Below, piece after piece: positions 1 to 8,604 of a DNA stretch of 64,000 nt; positions within the stretch are counted from its first letter, which is position 1; each line of letters opens with the position of its first letter. The notes under the pieces were generated by a model. That model did not search any database. It worked only from the letters and a program-made list of their open reading frames with translations, and was not told where the DNA came from. The DNA is from DATFCK01 sp045809745 (GTDB lineage: Bacteria; Verrucomicrobiota; Verrucomicrobiia; Chthoniobacterales; UBA10450): positions 3,039-67,038 of the forward strand of contig JBJMXE010000091.1 in NCBI GenBank assembly GCA_045809745.1, given 5' to 3'. The position numbers and the translations under genes were made by a program.

Positions 1-2
1 TG

Positions 3-77
3 TCCGATAAACAGAGATCGGAGGCCAAAGCCGCTCGCCAATCTGGCGGAGCTGTCGGCAGTCAGAAGGAAAGCTAA
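3..77 (+). CDS. C-terminal end of an unidentified protein (partial)
   Basis: An open frame enters from the left edge and stops at TAA 75-77, leaving 24 residues that are basic and rich in Ser, Ala and Lys. No domain is recognisable in so short a tail. The main support is position: a strong hairpin of terminator type begins 11 bases after the stop. Frame 1 also stays open here, so the frame choice is provisional. Confidence 0.35.
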   Translation, partial: SDKQRSEAKAARQSGGAVGSQKES

Positions 78-88
78 CTTGCGGCAAG

Positions 89-110
89 GCACCCGGCATT
101 TGCCGGGTGC
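89..110 (+). terminator. GC-rich stem-loop after the first partial gene
   Basis: A perfect 9-bp stem (GCACCCGGC pairing with GCCGGGTGC) closes on the loop ATTT. There is no T-run after it, so it is either a weak intrinsic terminator or an mRNA-stabilising hairpin for the gene ending at 77. Confidence 0.5.
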
Positions 111-319
111 GGTGGCCGGTGGTGATAATGCCTCCAGCTACGGATGTTCTGATCGATCTGTCTTGCGATGTTGGTTCATCTGTAGCTGGTCCAGAAGATC
201 ACGATCAGGAGCATGATCAGAAGAGATACTGCGTTCATATCTATCCGGTCTGGGGCGCTCTGCGGAGGTCTGATGGGTTCGCAGTTGTTTTTTGCGGCGG
301 ATCAAATTACAAAATCGAC
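111..319. other. Intergenic region with a GAT/GAG-rich tract
   Basis: The RmlC-like frame stays open upstream to an ATG at 107, but that extension has no family-like sequence, so I treat it as non-coding. Around 189-230 lies a low-complexity run built on GATC, GAAG and GAGC. It shares the 11-mer GATCAGGAGCA (203-213) with a similar tract at 63236-63290. I see no clear promoter. Confidence 0.4.
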
Positions 320-847
320 ATGCTTTCGCCTCAGCCAATCAAAGATCCACCAACCGTAACTGCCGCCGGCGAGCGACTCGGCACTCGCATCGAAGGAGTT
401 GAGGTCCGCCGCGCGGTGACTCATACCGATGAACGAGGAACGTTGTGCGAAATCTTGAGTCCAGCCTGGAACGTTCATCCTCTGCCGCTGGTGTATGTTT
501 ATCAATTCACGATTCGGCCGGGTAAGGTGAAAGGCTGGCACGTGCATCGACTGCACGACGACCGCATTTTCATCAGCCGGGGCGAAGTCAAAGTGGTGCT
601 TTACGATTCGCGGGTGAACTCGCCCACTCACGGACTGGTTAACGAAATTTTCCGAACCTCGCTTGACCGCGATTTAATGGTGATTCCGGCGGGAGTGTAT
701 CACGCACATCAGAATTGCGGCGCGGAGGATGCCCTCTTCATCAGCATGCCAACGCGGCCTTACAATCATGACGATCCTGACGTCTATCGCCTGCCCGTAA
801 ACAACGACGTCATACCGTATCGTTTCGAGAATAGTCTCGGCCGCTAA
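320..847 (+). CDS. RmlC-like cupin, dTDP-sugar epimerase/ketoisomerase related
   Basis: The protein has 175 residues and is a single-domain cupin. The first cupin strand pair contains K71-G-W-H74-V-H76 followed by RGEVKVVLYDSR near 87-98. The second has VIPAGVYHAHQN at 121-132. The family isomerises or epimerises nucleotide-activated 4-keto-6-deoxysugars for surface polysaccharides. The usual RmlC segment RGLHxQ is replaced by KGWHVH, so the exact reaction (3,5-epimerase, 3,4-ketoisomerase, or non-catalytic binder) is open. I chose the ATG at 320 because everything upstream lacks family-like sequence. The glycosyltransferase gene starts 7 bases after the stop, which suggests one transcript and a joint role in glycan synthesis. 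Confidence 0.75.
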   Translation: MLSPQPIKDPPTVTAAGERLGTRIEGVEVRRAVTHTDERGTLCEILSPAWNVHPLPLVYVYQFTIRPGKVKGWHVHRLHDDRIFISRGEVKVVLYDSRVNSPTHGLVNEIFRTSLDRDLMVIPAGVYHAHQNCGAEDALFISMPTRPYNHDDPDVYRLPVNNDVIPYRFENSLGR

Positions 848-854
848 GCACAGC

Positions 855-2207
855 ATGGGAATGGATGGTGACACGCCGTTGGTAAGTGTCATCACCGCGA
901 CCTACAACTGGAGCAGTGTTCTTCGATATGCGCTTCTTAGCGTCCAGGCGCAGACATTCAGAAACTTCGAGGTACTGGTCATTGGCGACGGCTGCACTGA
1001 TGACTCGGAAGACATCGTTAGATCGTTAGGCGATGCTCGTTTTAAATGGGATAATCTACCGGTTAACCACGGCCACCAGTCTGCTCCCAACAACCGCGGA
1101 CTGGAGCTCGCTCGCGGTGAATGGATTGCGTATCTCGGTCACGACGATTTGTGGATGCCGAATCATCTGGAGCTTCTACTTCGAAAACTCAAGGAAACCC
1201 GCGCCGACGTTGGCTTTTCGTTGGCCATGTTGGTCGGAGCACCGGGTTGCGACGGCCGAATGCTGTTTCCAGTTTTTGAGGAAGGCAAATACCAGCGGGG
1301 TTCCGACATTCCCCCGTCGGTCTTGATGCATCGCCGAACCCTGGTGAAGTGGGGTGATTGGCCCGATCACCACCTTACGGAGGGCACACCAGAAGGAGTG
1401 TTGCTGGCCCGGTTTCACGACGGAGGCGCCGAATTTGCATCGTTGGCCGAAGTCACAGCTTTCAAATTCCCATCATCCTGGCGCCCGCACTGTTACACCA
1501 CGCGAAGCTGTGAAGAGCAGGCTGGTTTCTTCAGGAGAATGCACAACGAACCTGATTTCCTGCACCGTCAGCTGATTGAACTGGGGCTGGCGACGCAACT
1601 ACTCAAACCTCACACCCGCGTGCCGGCCACGCGGCGCCAGGAAAACCTTCTGCCCGGCGCAGTGATCGAGGGCTATCGTCGCACCCGCGGCCTAACCGGA
1701 GATCCTCCCGAAGAAGGTCTCCCGCGATATGTTACGACGGCGGCGATGGCCGAGATGTTAGCCAAGCTCGTGAACGACGAAATCCAGCGGCGACAACTCG
1801 ATCGTTTCGCGGTCTTCGAAATGTTTTGGGCGGCAGACGGCAGATACAGTGCGGAGCGTTCCACGCGCACCCTTGTTCCGATCGGACGCTGGGTGCGGAT
1901 CAGAATTCCGCTCAAGCATACTTCACAGGGCGCACCGCTCCGAATCGATCCGTGCGAACGTCCGGCAATGATCGAAGTGGCATGGGTTGCTTTGCGTCGG
2001 AACGGGTCTGTGAAATGGTGTGCGCGCGGAGCCGGACTCGAGGCTCTGACACTCGGGGGTGATGCTTTCCGGATTGACGTCAGACGGGTGTTGAGGATTC
2101 GAAGCCGCGGTAACGATCCGGTCTTCTATTTGCCCGCGGATGTGGCCGTTGACGCGCCGCTGGTGTTCGACTGTTGGTTGAGAATCAGTGGCTTGGCGGA
2201 GAATTAA
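855..2207 (+). CDS. Family 2 glycosyltransferase with unknown C-terminal region
   Basis: The protein has 450 residues. An N-terminal GT-A fold opens with PLVSVITATYN (8-18), continues with VIGDGCTDD near 42-50, and carries the metal/nucleotide-binding H96-D97-D98 in YLGHDDLW. This is the classic GT2 layout for inverting transfer of a sugar from a nucleotide donor, probably in the cytoplasm. The catalytic domain ends near residue 230. The remaining 220 residues match nothing I can name; they include WVRIRIPLKH and VFDCWLRISG, resembling a beta-rich carbohydrate-binding module. It follows the RmlC-like gene by 7 bases, suggesting that one gene makes a modified sugar and this one uses it. Confidence 0.8.
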   Translation: MGMDGDTPLVSVITATYNWSSVLRYALLSVQAQTFRNFEVLVIGDGCTDDSEDIVRSLGDARFKWDNLPVNHGHQSAPNNRGLELARGEWIAYLGHDDLWMPNHLELLLRKLKETRADVGFSLAMLVGAPGCDGRMLFPVFEEGKYQRGSDIPPSVLMHRRTLVKWGDWPDHHLTEGTPEGVLLARFHDGGAEFASLAEVTAFKFPSSWRPHCYTTRSCEEQAGFFRRMHNEPDFLHRQLIELGLATQLLKPHTRVPATRRQENLLPGAVIEGYRRTRGLTGDPPEEGLPRYVTTAAMAEMLAKLVNDEIQRRQLDRFAVFEMFWAADGRYSAERSTRTLVPIGRWVRIRIPLKHTSQGAPLRIDPCERPAMIEVAWVALRRNGSVKWCARGAGLEALTLGGDAFRIDVRRVLRIRSRGNDPVFYLPADVAVDAPLVFDCWLRISGLAEN

Positions 2208-2261
2208 AAACCGCGGGGAAGGTCGCGGAGACGGTAGGACAACAGGCGAAGGGTTAGCTTT

Positions 2262-2315
2262 GTGATGTCGAGTGTAGCCGAGACATCTCTTGCTCTATCG
2301 CTCGTTAGGCACGCT
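2262..2315 (-). repeat. Fragment of a dispersed intergenic repeat
   Basis: Read on the minus strand this stretch has the order GAGATGTCTCGGCTAC, then ACTCGACATCAC. It resembles the right half of the elements at 11284-11390, 11650-11750 and 34984-35040. It lies just before the nitronate monooxygenase start, supporting the shorter start chosen for that gene. Confidence 0.4.
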
Positions 2316-2396
2316 GGCCGAGTGGCCACAGCACCCGCATCCTTCCCGCCCCAGCCTGCAATTTGCACGAAGTGCGATTGTGTTTCTCTTAGGTTA

Positions 2397-3440
2397 ATGC
2401 CGCGACTTGAGGAGCTGCTCGGGATCGATCTTCCAATCATCCAGGCGCCGATGGCTGGGGCGCAGGGCAGCGCGCTCGCCATAGCGGTGGCGAACGCCGG
2501 CGGGATGGGGTCTGTACCGTGCGCAATGTTGAGCATCGATTCGATGCGAACCGAACTGGCGTCGATCCGCGCCGCCACGGACAAACCGATTAACGTGAAT
2601 TTCTTTTGTCACCATGAGCCCGTGACTAACGAATCGGCGCTTTCAAAATGGAGAAAAAGGCTTGCTCCCTATTATAAAGAACTTGGACTGGAAATCGACG
2701 GCCAATCGGCGGGAGTCGGCGGTGGCCACCGGAAGCCGTTCAATCGCGAGGCGGCTGAGGCGATCGGGGAATTTAAACCGGAGGTTGTCAGCTTTCATTT
2801 CGGTTTGCCTGCTCCCGAACTGCTCAGCCTGGTCGGTCAATGGGGTCCGAAGATTATTTCTTCCGCGACGACCGTGGAAGAAGCGCAATGGCTAGAAGCA
2901 CATGGTGCCGATATCATTGTCGCTCAAGGATTAGAGGCGGGTGGACATCGCGGTCATTTTCTATCGGCCGACCTAACGATGCAGCCTGGGACCTTTGCGC
3001 TGCTGCCGCAGATGGTCAAGGCGGTCGCCGTCCCAGTAGTCGCAGCAGGCGGGATTGCGGATGCAAAGGGAGTGGCGGCGGCCCTGGACCTTGGTGCGGC
3101 CGGGGTCCAAATCGGTACTGCTTACCTGTTGTGTACGGAAAGCACGATCACCCCATTACACCGTTCCGCACTAAAAAGTGAAGCGGCCCGGCATACTGCG
3201 GTCACCAATGTGATCACCGGACGTCCAGCACGTGGTATCGTCAATCGAATCATGCGCGAACTCGGCCCGATCGATGCCGACACGCCGGAATTCCCGCTCG
3301 CTTACAATGATGTTGCCCCGCTCCGGGCAAAAGCTGAAGCCAACGGCAGCTCGGATTTTTCTCCGTTGTGGTGCGGCCAGAATGCGAGCGGATGCAGGGA
3401 AATCGCCGCAGCCGATCTGACGCGCGAGCTCGCCGGCTGA
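2397..3440 (+). CDS. Nitronate monooxygenase (2-nitropropane dioxygenase family)
   Basis: The product has 347 residues and forms a TIM barrel that binds FMN. It detoxifies alkyl nitronates such as propionate 3-nitronate by oxidising them with O2. Family marks are QAPM at 16-19, EAGGHRG with the catalytic H184, the phosphate-binding AAGGI at 216-220, and GVQIGTAYL at 236-244. An upstream ATG at 2262 would add 45 residues encoded by a dispersed repeat, so I prefer 2397, where the protein begins MPRLEELLGIDLPIIQAPM. The stop lies only 5 bases from the stop of the convergent cyclase gene, leaving no room for a separate terminator. Confidence 0.88.
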   Translation: MPRLEELLGIDLPIIQAPMAGAQGSALAIAVANAGGMGSVPCAMLSIDSMRTELASIRAATDKPINVNFFCHHEPVTNESALSKWRKRLAPYYKELGLEIDGQSAGVGGGHRKPFNREAAEAIGEFKPEVVSFHFGLPAPELLSLVGQWGPKIISSATTVEEAQWLEAHGADIIVAQGLEAGGHRGHFLSADLTMQPGTFALLPQMVKAVAVPVVAAGGIADAKGVAAALDLGAAGVQIGTAYLLCTESTITPLHRSALKSEAARHTAVTNVITGRPARGIVNRIMRELGPIDADTPEFPLAYNDVAPLRAKAEANGSSDFSPLWCGQNASGCREIAAADLTRELAG

Positions 3441-3445
3441 TTGGG

Positions 3446-5452
3446 TCAGTTAGGCAAAGAAGCGATCGCTCGCTGAAATCGCGGGTCTTGTCGAATCGGA
3501 TCGAGCACTGGATTTAATTTGAGCTGCAAGGCAAACCAGCTCCGCTCTTCTACAACTTTCGGCAACCAGGCCAGCGCCTGTTCAGTGTCTCCGGTGCGGA
3601 GGTAGGCCGAAACGTAATCCCAAGCGGGGAAAAAGCGGCCGGCTGCGCTTTCGGTTTTCAACTTCTCAAGCTGCCTTTCTCCAAGGGCGCGAACGGCGGC
3701 ATCGAATCCTGATGATGCGAAAGTTTGCTCAAGAAGATCAGCAAGTGGAGCCCGCCCGGTGAAACGCAATGCTGCCGCCCATTGGGTGATCGCTTCGTGC
3801 GTCATTCCGTTTTGGGCGCACGCGTCTCCGAAGTATTCATGAGCCGCAGGAGACCCCGGCTGTAACTCGAGGGTCTTGATGTAGCGCTTTATTGCCGCGT
3901 CGTAATCGCGCATGAAAAAGAAGACGCGGCCGGCGTGCAAATGCAGGCCGGGAAAGAATGGATCGAGCTCCGTCGCATGGTCCATCACAGCGATGCCCTC
4001 CTCCGGCCGCCCGTGGAGAACCAGGCACAAACCGTAGTGATGCCTAACGTCCGATAGGTTCGGACTTAGTTCCGCCCCTCGTTTGAAAGCGCGCTCGGCC
4101 GCAGTCCAGTTGCGCTTATAATACACTTCGACGGCAGCCAGTGGGTTGTACGCTTCAGGCAGCAATTCGTCGAGTTCCAGCGCTCTATTCACCGCCTTCT
4201 CCGCCAACGGCCAGTGTTCGGGGTGCAAAACGCCGTTAGCGGCGCCGAACGAATGATAAAGGCTCAGCCCCGCATAAGCCGCTGCGTAGCTGGGATCGAG
4301 TTCGATTGCTTTCTCGAAACTTTCCCGCACCCGCTCGTAGCCAGGCGCGAGAAAATTTCGCCACAAATGCTTGCCTCTAAGGTAGAACTCATGCGCCTCT
4401 CTGTTCTTGGTGGGTTGTGTGGAAATTGCCCGCCGTTCGGCGCCGGTTAGTTCGGCTTTCAGCGCATCCGCAATTTTGGAAGCAATATCCGTTTCAACTT
4501 CAAAGATGTCGGTAAGAGTCCGATCGTACCGTTCCGCCCAGAGGTGAGCGTCGGTTTCAGCATCAATGAGCTGAACATGCACCCGAACGCGGTCGCCCGA
4601 CTTTCGCACGGAGCCTTCCACGATATTCGCGACACCGAGCTGCCTTGCGATCTCCGGCAAATTCTCGGTCACTCCCTTGAAGCGCAGCGTCGATGTCCGG
4701 GAAATGACTTTGAGCTGGTTGATCGTCGACAATCGGCTCAAAAGTTCCTCCTGAATTCCATCGGCGAAATAGGCGTTCGCTTTGTCTTCGCTAAGATTTT
4801 CAAAAGGGAGCACGGCGATCGACTTGCCTAACGGAACTCTCTTCGGTGGGGACGGCTCCTCAGCGGGAGTCAATGACTTCAATTTTTGCGGCGGCTCCGG
4901 GTTTCCAAACTCTTCCGAATAAAGGTTCACCAAAGCGAGCTTGGTTCCATGTTTCACTTCGCATGTACCGAGATCGTGCAAGAGCGGCCGCCATCTGGCG
5001 TACTGCTCGAGATCGTCCGCGACGCGTTTGGACAACAGAAGGTGACCGGCGTCCCCGCAATCCATGACGCGTTGCGCGATGTTGATGCCGGCGCCGGCGA
5101 TGTTTGCCTGCTCGTTCAGGTCAGTGACTTCTTTGATCGGTCCGCTGTGAATCCCGATGCGGGCTTTAAGATCGGGATGTTTTCGTAAGGCTTTGCTGAC
5201 TTCCACCGCGCAACGGACAGGTGCTTCTGGAGTAGTATAAAAAACGAGCGCACCGCCATCGCCGCTGGGCAGGCGCAGTAACTTGCCGTCTGCTTGCGCA
5301 GTTTGGAAAGGCTCGGTGGCGCGAACGATCTCGCGCAGCCGTTCCAGCTGCTCCGCCTGCTCATGGATCATCAGCTTCGAATAGCCAACGATATCGATAA
5401 ATAAAACATGCCCGATCTCGAAAGTAACATCGGAAGGAGAAGGGCCGGCCAT
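3446..5452 (-). CDS. Class III adenylate/guanylate cyclase fused to TolB-like and TPR domains
   Basis: The protein has 668 residues. Residues 10-180 form a class III nucleotide cyclase domain with its metal-binding aspartates (D20 in FIDIVGYSKL, D65 in SGDGGALVF) and the transition-state pair N124 and R128, so it looks catalytically competent. From about 210 a TolB N-terminal-like domain begins with SIAVLPFENLS and runs to about 325, followed by TPR repeats to the end. There is no signal peptide or membrane helix, so it is probably cytoplasmic. This three-part design is known from Verrucomicrobia, Acidobacteria and rhizobia, where it is thought to link cyclic nucleotide synthesis to protein binding. 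The substrate (ATP or GTP) cannot be read from the sequence with confidence. Confidence 0.85.
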   Translation of the reverse strand: MAGPSPSDVTFEIGHVLFIDIVGYSKLMIHEQAEQLERLREIVRATEPFQTAQADGKLLRLPSGDGGALVFYTTPEAPVRCAVEVSKALRKHPDLKARIGIHSGPIKEVTDLNEQANIAGAGINIAQRVMDCGDAGHLLLSKRVADDLEQYARWRPLLHDLGTCEVKHGTKLALVNLYSEEFGNPEPPQKLKSLTPAEEPSPPKRVPLGKSIAVLPFENLSEDKANAYFADGIQEELLSRLSTINQLKVISRTSTLRFKGVTENLPEIARQLGVANIVEGSVRKSGDRVRVHVQLIDAETDAHLWAERYDRTLTDIFEVETDIASKIADALKAELTGAERRAISTQPTKNREAHEFYLRGKHLWRNFLAPGYERVRESFEKAIELDPSYAAAYAGLSLYHSFGAANGVLHPEHWPLAEKAVNRALELDELLPEAYNPLAAVEVYYKRNWTAAERAFKRGAELSPNLSDVRHHYGLCLVLHGRPEEGIAVMDHATELDPFFPGLHLHAGRVFFFMRDYDAAIKRYIKTLELQPGSPAAHEYFGDACAQNGMTHEAITQWAAALRFTGRAPLADLLEQTFASSGFDAAVRALGERQLEKLKTESAAGRFFPAWDYVSAYLRTGDTEQALAWLPKVVEERSWFALQLKLNPVLDPIRQDPRFQRAIASLPN

Positions 5453-5526
5453 GATCCTCCCTTTCTTAGCACGAACTCCAAGCTTGAACGAGCAGTATCA
5501 AACCGCCCGTCGACGGCTGGAGGAGC

Positions 5527-7476
5527 CTAGCCGTTGGTAACGCTTTCCCACTCCGTTGTTAACCGGGCAAGGTCATCCGTCACAACAGCCAGTTCGCGGT
5601 TAATTGATACCGCGCGACCACCGGCCTCATAAGCCGCCGGATCTTCTAAGGCCGCAACCAATTCTTTTTGCTGGCCTTCCAAAGCCGCGATTCTCATCTC
5701 CAGCGCGTGAATACGCGCTTCCCGGTCGCGCCGGGCTTTGGCAGCGGCATTCCGTGCCTCGGCTTCCAAACGTTTGTCCTGTTTCGTCTTCGGAACAGAT
5801 CGCGGTGCACTTTTAACCTGCTTCTTTGCCGAGATGCCGTTCGAACCGTCGGCTGCTGCGGTAAGACCGACCTGTGCCGTGACCGCTTTTGATTTTTCAA
5901 GGTAGTAGTCGTAATCGCCCGGATAAAAGGTGAGCCGATTATCAGGCGATTGAGGGTCACCGCTTACGCGCAGCACACTTGTCGCGATCGCGCGGATGAA
6001 ATGCACGTCATGGCTGATAAAAATCAGGGTGCCTTGATACTGGGAGAGGGCACCAATCAAGGCATCAATCGATCCCACGTCCAGATGGGTCGTCGGCTCG
6101 TCCATGAGCAGAACGTTAGGCGGATCGAGCAACAGTTTAACCAGCGCTAGTCGCGATTTTTCTCCGCCGCTGAGCACTCGGACGGTTTTGAAGACGTCGT
6201 CCCCACGAAACAGGAACGAACCGAGCACAGTGCGGGCGGTCTGCTCTGAGACGGGGTGGATCATGTCTCGACCGCTATCGAGAACGGTATGATGAGGATT
6301 GAGCATATCGATCCGATTCTGCGAAAAATACCCAACCCGCACGTTGTGGCCGAGCTGACGACTGCCGTTCTGCACCGGCAACACCCCCGCCAACAACTTC
6401 AGCAGAGTTGATTTCCCGGCTCCGTTAGGCCCAACCAGCACGGTGCGTTGTCCGCGTTCAGCCACAAAGTTCAGGTCGCGGTAGACTTTCAGGTTGCCGT
6501 AAGAATGATCGACCTCTTTCAGTGTGATCGCGCGCAGCCCACTGCGCGGCGGCTGCGGAAAGTGGAATTTGATCGTTTTTGCGTGCGCCACTGGCGCTGC
6601 GATCTTCTCCATTCTGTCGATCTGCTTCAGTTTGCTCTGAGCCTGGGAAGCTTTACTGGCCTTGGCCCGGAAGCGGTCGGCGAAGAGTTGGAGCGAAGCG
6701 ATCTCTTTCTGCTGATTTTTGTAGGCCGCAGCCTGCTGCTCTTCTCTCGCCGCTTTCTGTTCCACGTAACTGCTCCAGTTCCCGCGATAGCGAACCAGCT
6801 TCGAATGCGCGATTTCAATGATGCTGTCGACCAGTTGGTTCAGAAACTCGCGATCGTGAGAGATCATGACGATCGCTCCGCGATAACTTTTCAGATACTC
6901 CTGAAACCATTGCAGCGACTCGAGATCGAGATGGTTAGTCGGCTCGTCCAGAAGAAGGAGATCCGGCTCCATTACCAACAACCGCGCCAGATGAGCGCGC
7001 ATGATCCAGCCTCCGCTCATTGCCCGGGCCGGCCGATTGAAATCGCTCTCTCGGAATGCCAGGCCGGCAAGCATCCGCTTCGCCTTCGGCTCCAACTCCC
7101 AACCGCCGTGTGATTCAAAAACATGAAGTGCGTCGTTATAAGCGGCTTCGCTGGAACCGCGGCCGGCCTCGTGATTCTTAATCACCTTCTGCGCATGAAG
7201 CAGTTCCGGTGAAACAGCCAGGACGAGCTCCAAAACGGTCTCGTTACCCGCAGCAGCCGTTTCCTGCGGCAGAAAGCCAACGCTGGCACTTTTTTCGAGA
7301 CCGATTTTTCCGGCGTCCGGACTGGCGTCGCCGAGAAGTAGCGAGAACAAGGTAGATTTGCCTGAACCGTTCGGACCGACGAGTCCAATCCGCTCCCCCC
7401 GATTCACCTGCAAAGAGACGTCGTCGAATAATCGGCGGCCACCGAAAGACTTACTGAGTTGCGATACCGTGAGCAT
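5527..7476 (-). CDS. ABC-F family ATPase (Uup/EttA-like)
   Basis: The protein has 649 residues with two ABC ATPase cassettes and no membrane segments. The first has Walker A GPNGSGKST (34-42), signature MSGGW and Walker B LLLLDEPTNHLD. The second has GPNGAGKST, signature LSGGEKSR and LLMDEPTTHLD. The signature of the first cassette begins MSGG rather than LSGG. The C-terminal 100 residues are a Lys/Ala/Glu-rich coiled coil of the Uup type. ABC-F proteins act on the ribosome or on branched DNA and RNA rather than in transport. The domain order and coiled coil favour a Uup-like housekeeping role; an antibiotic-resistance role cannot be excluded. Confidence 0.9.
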   Translation of the reverse strand: MLTVSQLSKSFGGRRLFDDVSLQVNRGERIGLVGPNGSGKSTLFSLLLGDASPDAGKIGLEKSASVGFLPQETAAAGNETVLELVLAVSPELLHAQKVIKNHEAGRGSSEAAYNDALHVFESHGGWELEPKAKRMLAGLAFRESDFNRPARAMSGGWIMRAHLARLLVMEPDLLLLDEPTNHLDLESLQWFQEYLKSYRGAIVMISHDREFLNQLVDSIIEIAHSKLVRYRGNWSSYVEQKAAREEQQAAAYKNQQKEIASLQLFADRFRAKASKASQAQSKLKQIDRMEKIAAPVAHAKTIKFHFPQPPRSGLRAITLKEVDHSYGNLKVYRDLNFVAERGQRTVLVGPNGAGKSTLLKLLAGVLPVQNGSRQLGHNVRVGYFSQNRIDMLNPHHTVLDSGRDMIHPVSEQTARTVLGSFLFRGDDVFKTVRVLSGGEKSRLALVKLLLDPPNVLLMDEPTTHLDVGSIDALIGALSQYQGTLIFISHDVHFIRAIATSVLRVSGDPQSPDNRLTFYPGDYDYYLEKSKAVTAQVGLTAAADGSNGISAKKQVKSAPRSVPKTKQDKRLEAEARNAAAKARRDREARIHALEMRIAALEGQQKELVAALEDPAAYEAGGRAVSINRELAVVTDDLARLTTEWESVTNG

Positions 7477-7612
7477 GGGGCGGAACGCGCAGTGTTCACT
7501 TGGAGGCGCTTCTTCGCAAGTTCCAGCACTGGAAACGACGTCCGGCAGAAAACGGGCGAGGGTGGACGTTGCCAGCCATATCTACCCGCGAAGGATTGTG
7601 TATATTCGGATC

Positions 7613-7942
7613 ATGATCCGATTTTTTCTTCGCATCGTGTGTTGCCTCCTGCTGGTTCCGGTGTTCGCATCGGCTCAGCCTACGGCTAATAGTCCCGATC
7701 CCAAATCCGGCGCCGAAATGACCGGTACCATCAGAGAGTACACCGCTGGAAATACGTTGGTGCTTGAGACTCTCGCTCCGAACGAACCGGTGCAGTTCAA
7801 ATTGGGCAAAGACGTGACCTATGCTGATACCGACGGCAAGACGATCGAAGCCGCCGGCCTAACAACGAATCGCAGGGTCAGGGTTCATTATCACAAAGTC
7901 GGGGGCGATAACGTGGCCGACAAAATCAGCCTGGTGGAATAG
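7613..7942 (+). CDS. Small secreted protein of unknown function
   Basis: The product has 109 residues. The first 22 form a good signal peptide (basic MIRFFLR, hydrophobic core, cleavage after FASAQ). The mature part is a small beta-rich domain with TGTIREYTAGNTLVLET and a Lys/Asp-rich end. The layout resembles short periplasmic OB-fold-like proteins, but I cannot assign a family. I chose the ATG at 7613 because it starts the signal peptide; longer starts would overlap the divergent ABC-F gene. The spacer 7477-7612 probably holds both promoters. Confidence 0.6.
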   Translation: MIRFFLRIVCCLLLVPVFASAQPTANSPDPKSGAEMTGTIREYTAGNTLVLETLAPNEPVQFKLGKDVTYADTDGKTIEAAGLTTNRRVRVHYHKVGGDNVADKISLVE

Positions 7943-8017
7943 GGCAGGGGCAAAGTCGGTTGATGTAAGAGCTGCCGGCTCGACACCGTCCACCGTCTAC
8001 GGCTAGCATCGAGTTCA

Positions 8018-8554
8018 ATGGATCCTGATTTCGCTCAGCTGGCCAACGATCGCTACGAAATAGCCGATGCACTGCATCGATATGCCTTTGCCCTCGATCA
8101 TGATCATCCGGACACGCTTGCCTCGGTGCTGACTGACGACTGTCGCTTTGATTTTGGGCCGGCGGCCAAAAAGATTGGTGTTGAGATGGCGGTCCTGAAT
8201 GGCCGTGATGCAATTGTGCAAAACGTGCTGCCACGGATTGGTCCGTTGAAGACCAGTCACAGCGTGAGCAACATTCAGATTGAGATTAGCGGAGATACCG
8301 CGAGCCTGACCGCCTACGTGGCTTCCCAACACTTCGTCGGACGCAACGGCTCGGCGAGCGATTTCGCGCTGCTGATGAACCGTTATGACTGCGGTCTCGT
8401 CCGAACATCCGCTGCGGACGCGCCGGACCGTGTGCGATGGCAATTCAAGCGCATCACAATCGACAATGCCTGGTTCCAGGGTAATCCCGACGTCCTGGAT
8501 GCGTCCTCAATGTCGAATGCTTTGCGGACCAAAAGACTGAAGCGAAACGCCTAG
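8018..8554 (+). CDS. SnoaL-like / NTF2-fold protein
   Basis: The product has 178 residues with the cone-shaped SnoaL/NTF2 pattern: an opening helix pair (YEIADALHRYAFALDHDHPDTLASVL), a short strand TDDCRFDFG, and a long curved sheet ending in WQFKRITIDNAWFQGN. Family members are small isomerases, dehydratases or ligand binders. The N-terminal H-x-Y-A-x-A-x-D pattern is typical of SnoaL_4 proteins linked to aromatic-compound metabolism. No neighbour identifies a substrate. It is 75 bases downstream of the small secreted protein on the same strand and convergent with the gene after it. Confidence 0.65.
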   Translation: MDPDFAQLANDRYEIADALHRYAFALDHDHPDTLASVLTDDCRFDFGPAAKKIGVEMAVLNGRDAIVQNVLPRIGPLKTSHSVSNIQIEISGDTASLTAYVASQHFVGRNGSASDFALLMNRYDCGLVRTSAADAPDRVRWQFKRITIDNAWFQGNPDVLDASSMSNALRTKRLKRNA

Positions 8555-8604
8555 GTCGACAGCTCGAGGGTTGAGGACCGAAGCGTGGAGCGGTCCGGTG
8601 CCGC

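Noticed and set aside
107..319. Possible 71-residue N-terminal extension of the RmlC-like protein
   Set aside because: It starts inside the terminator hairpin, includes the GATC-rich tract, and has no family-like sequence before residue M at 320.
6448..7113. Long plus-strand frame (221 codons) within the ABC-F gene
   Set aside because: It is the complement of a strongly conserved ATPase; the translation has no recognisable pattern.
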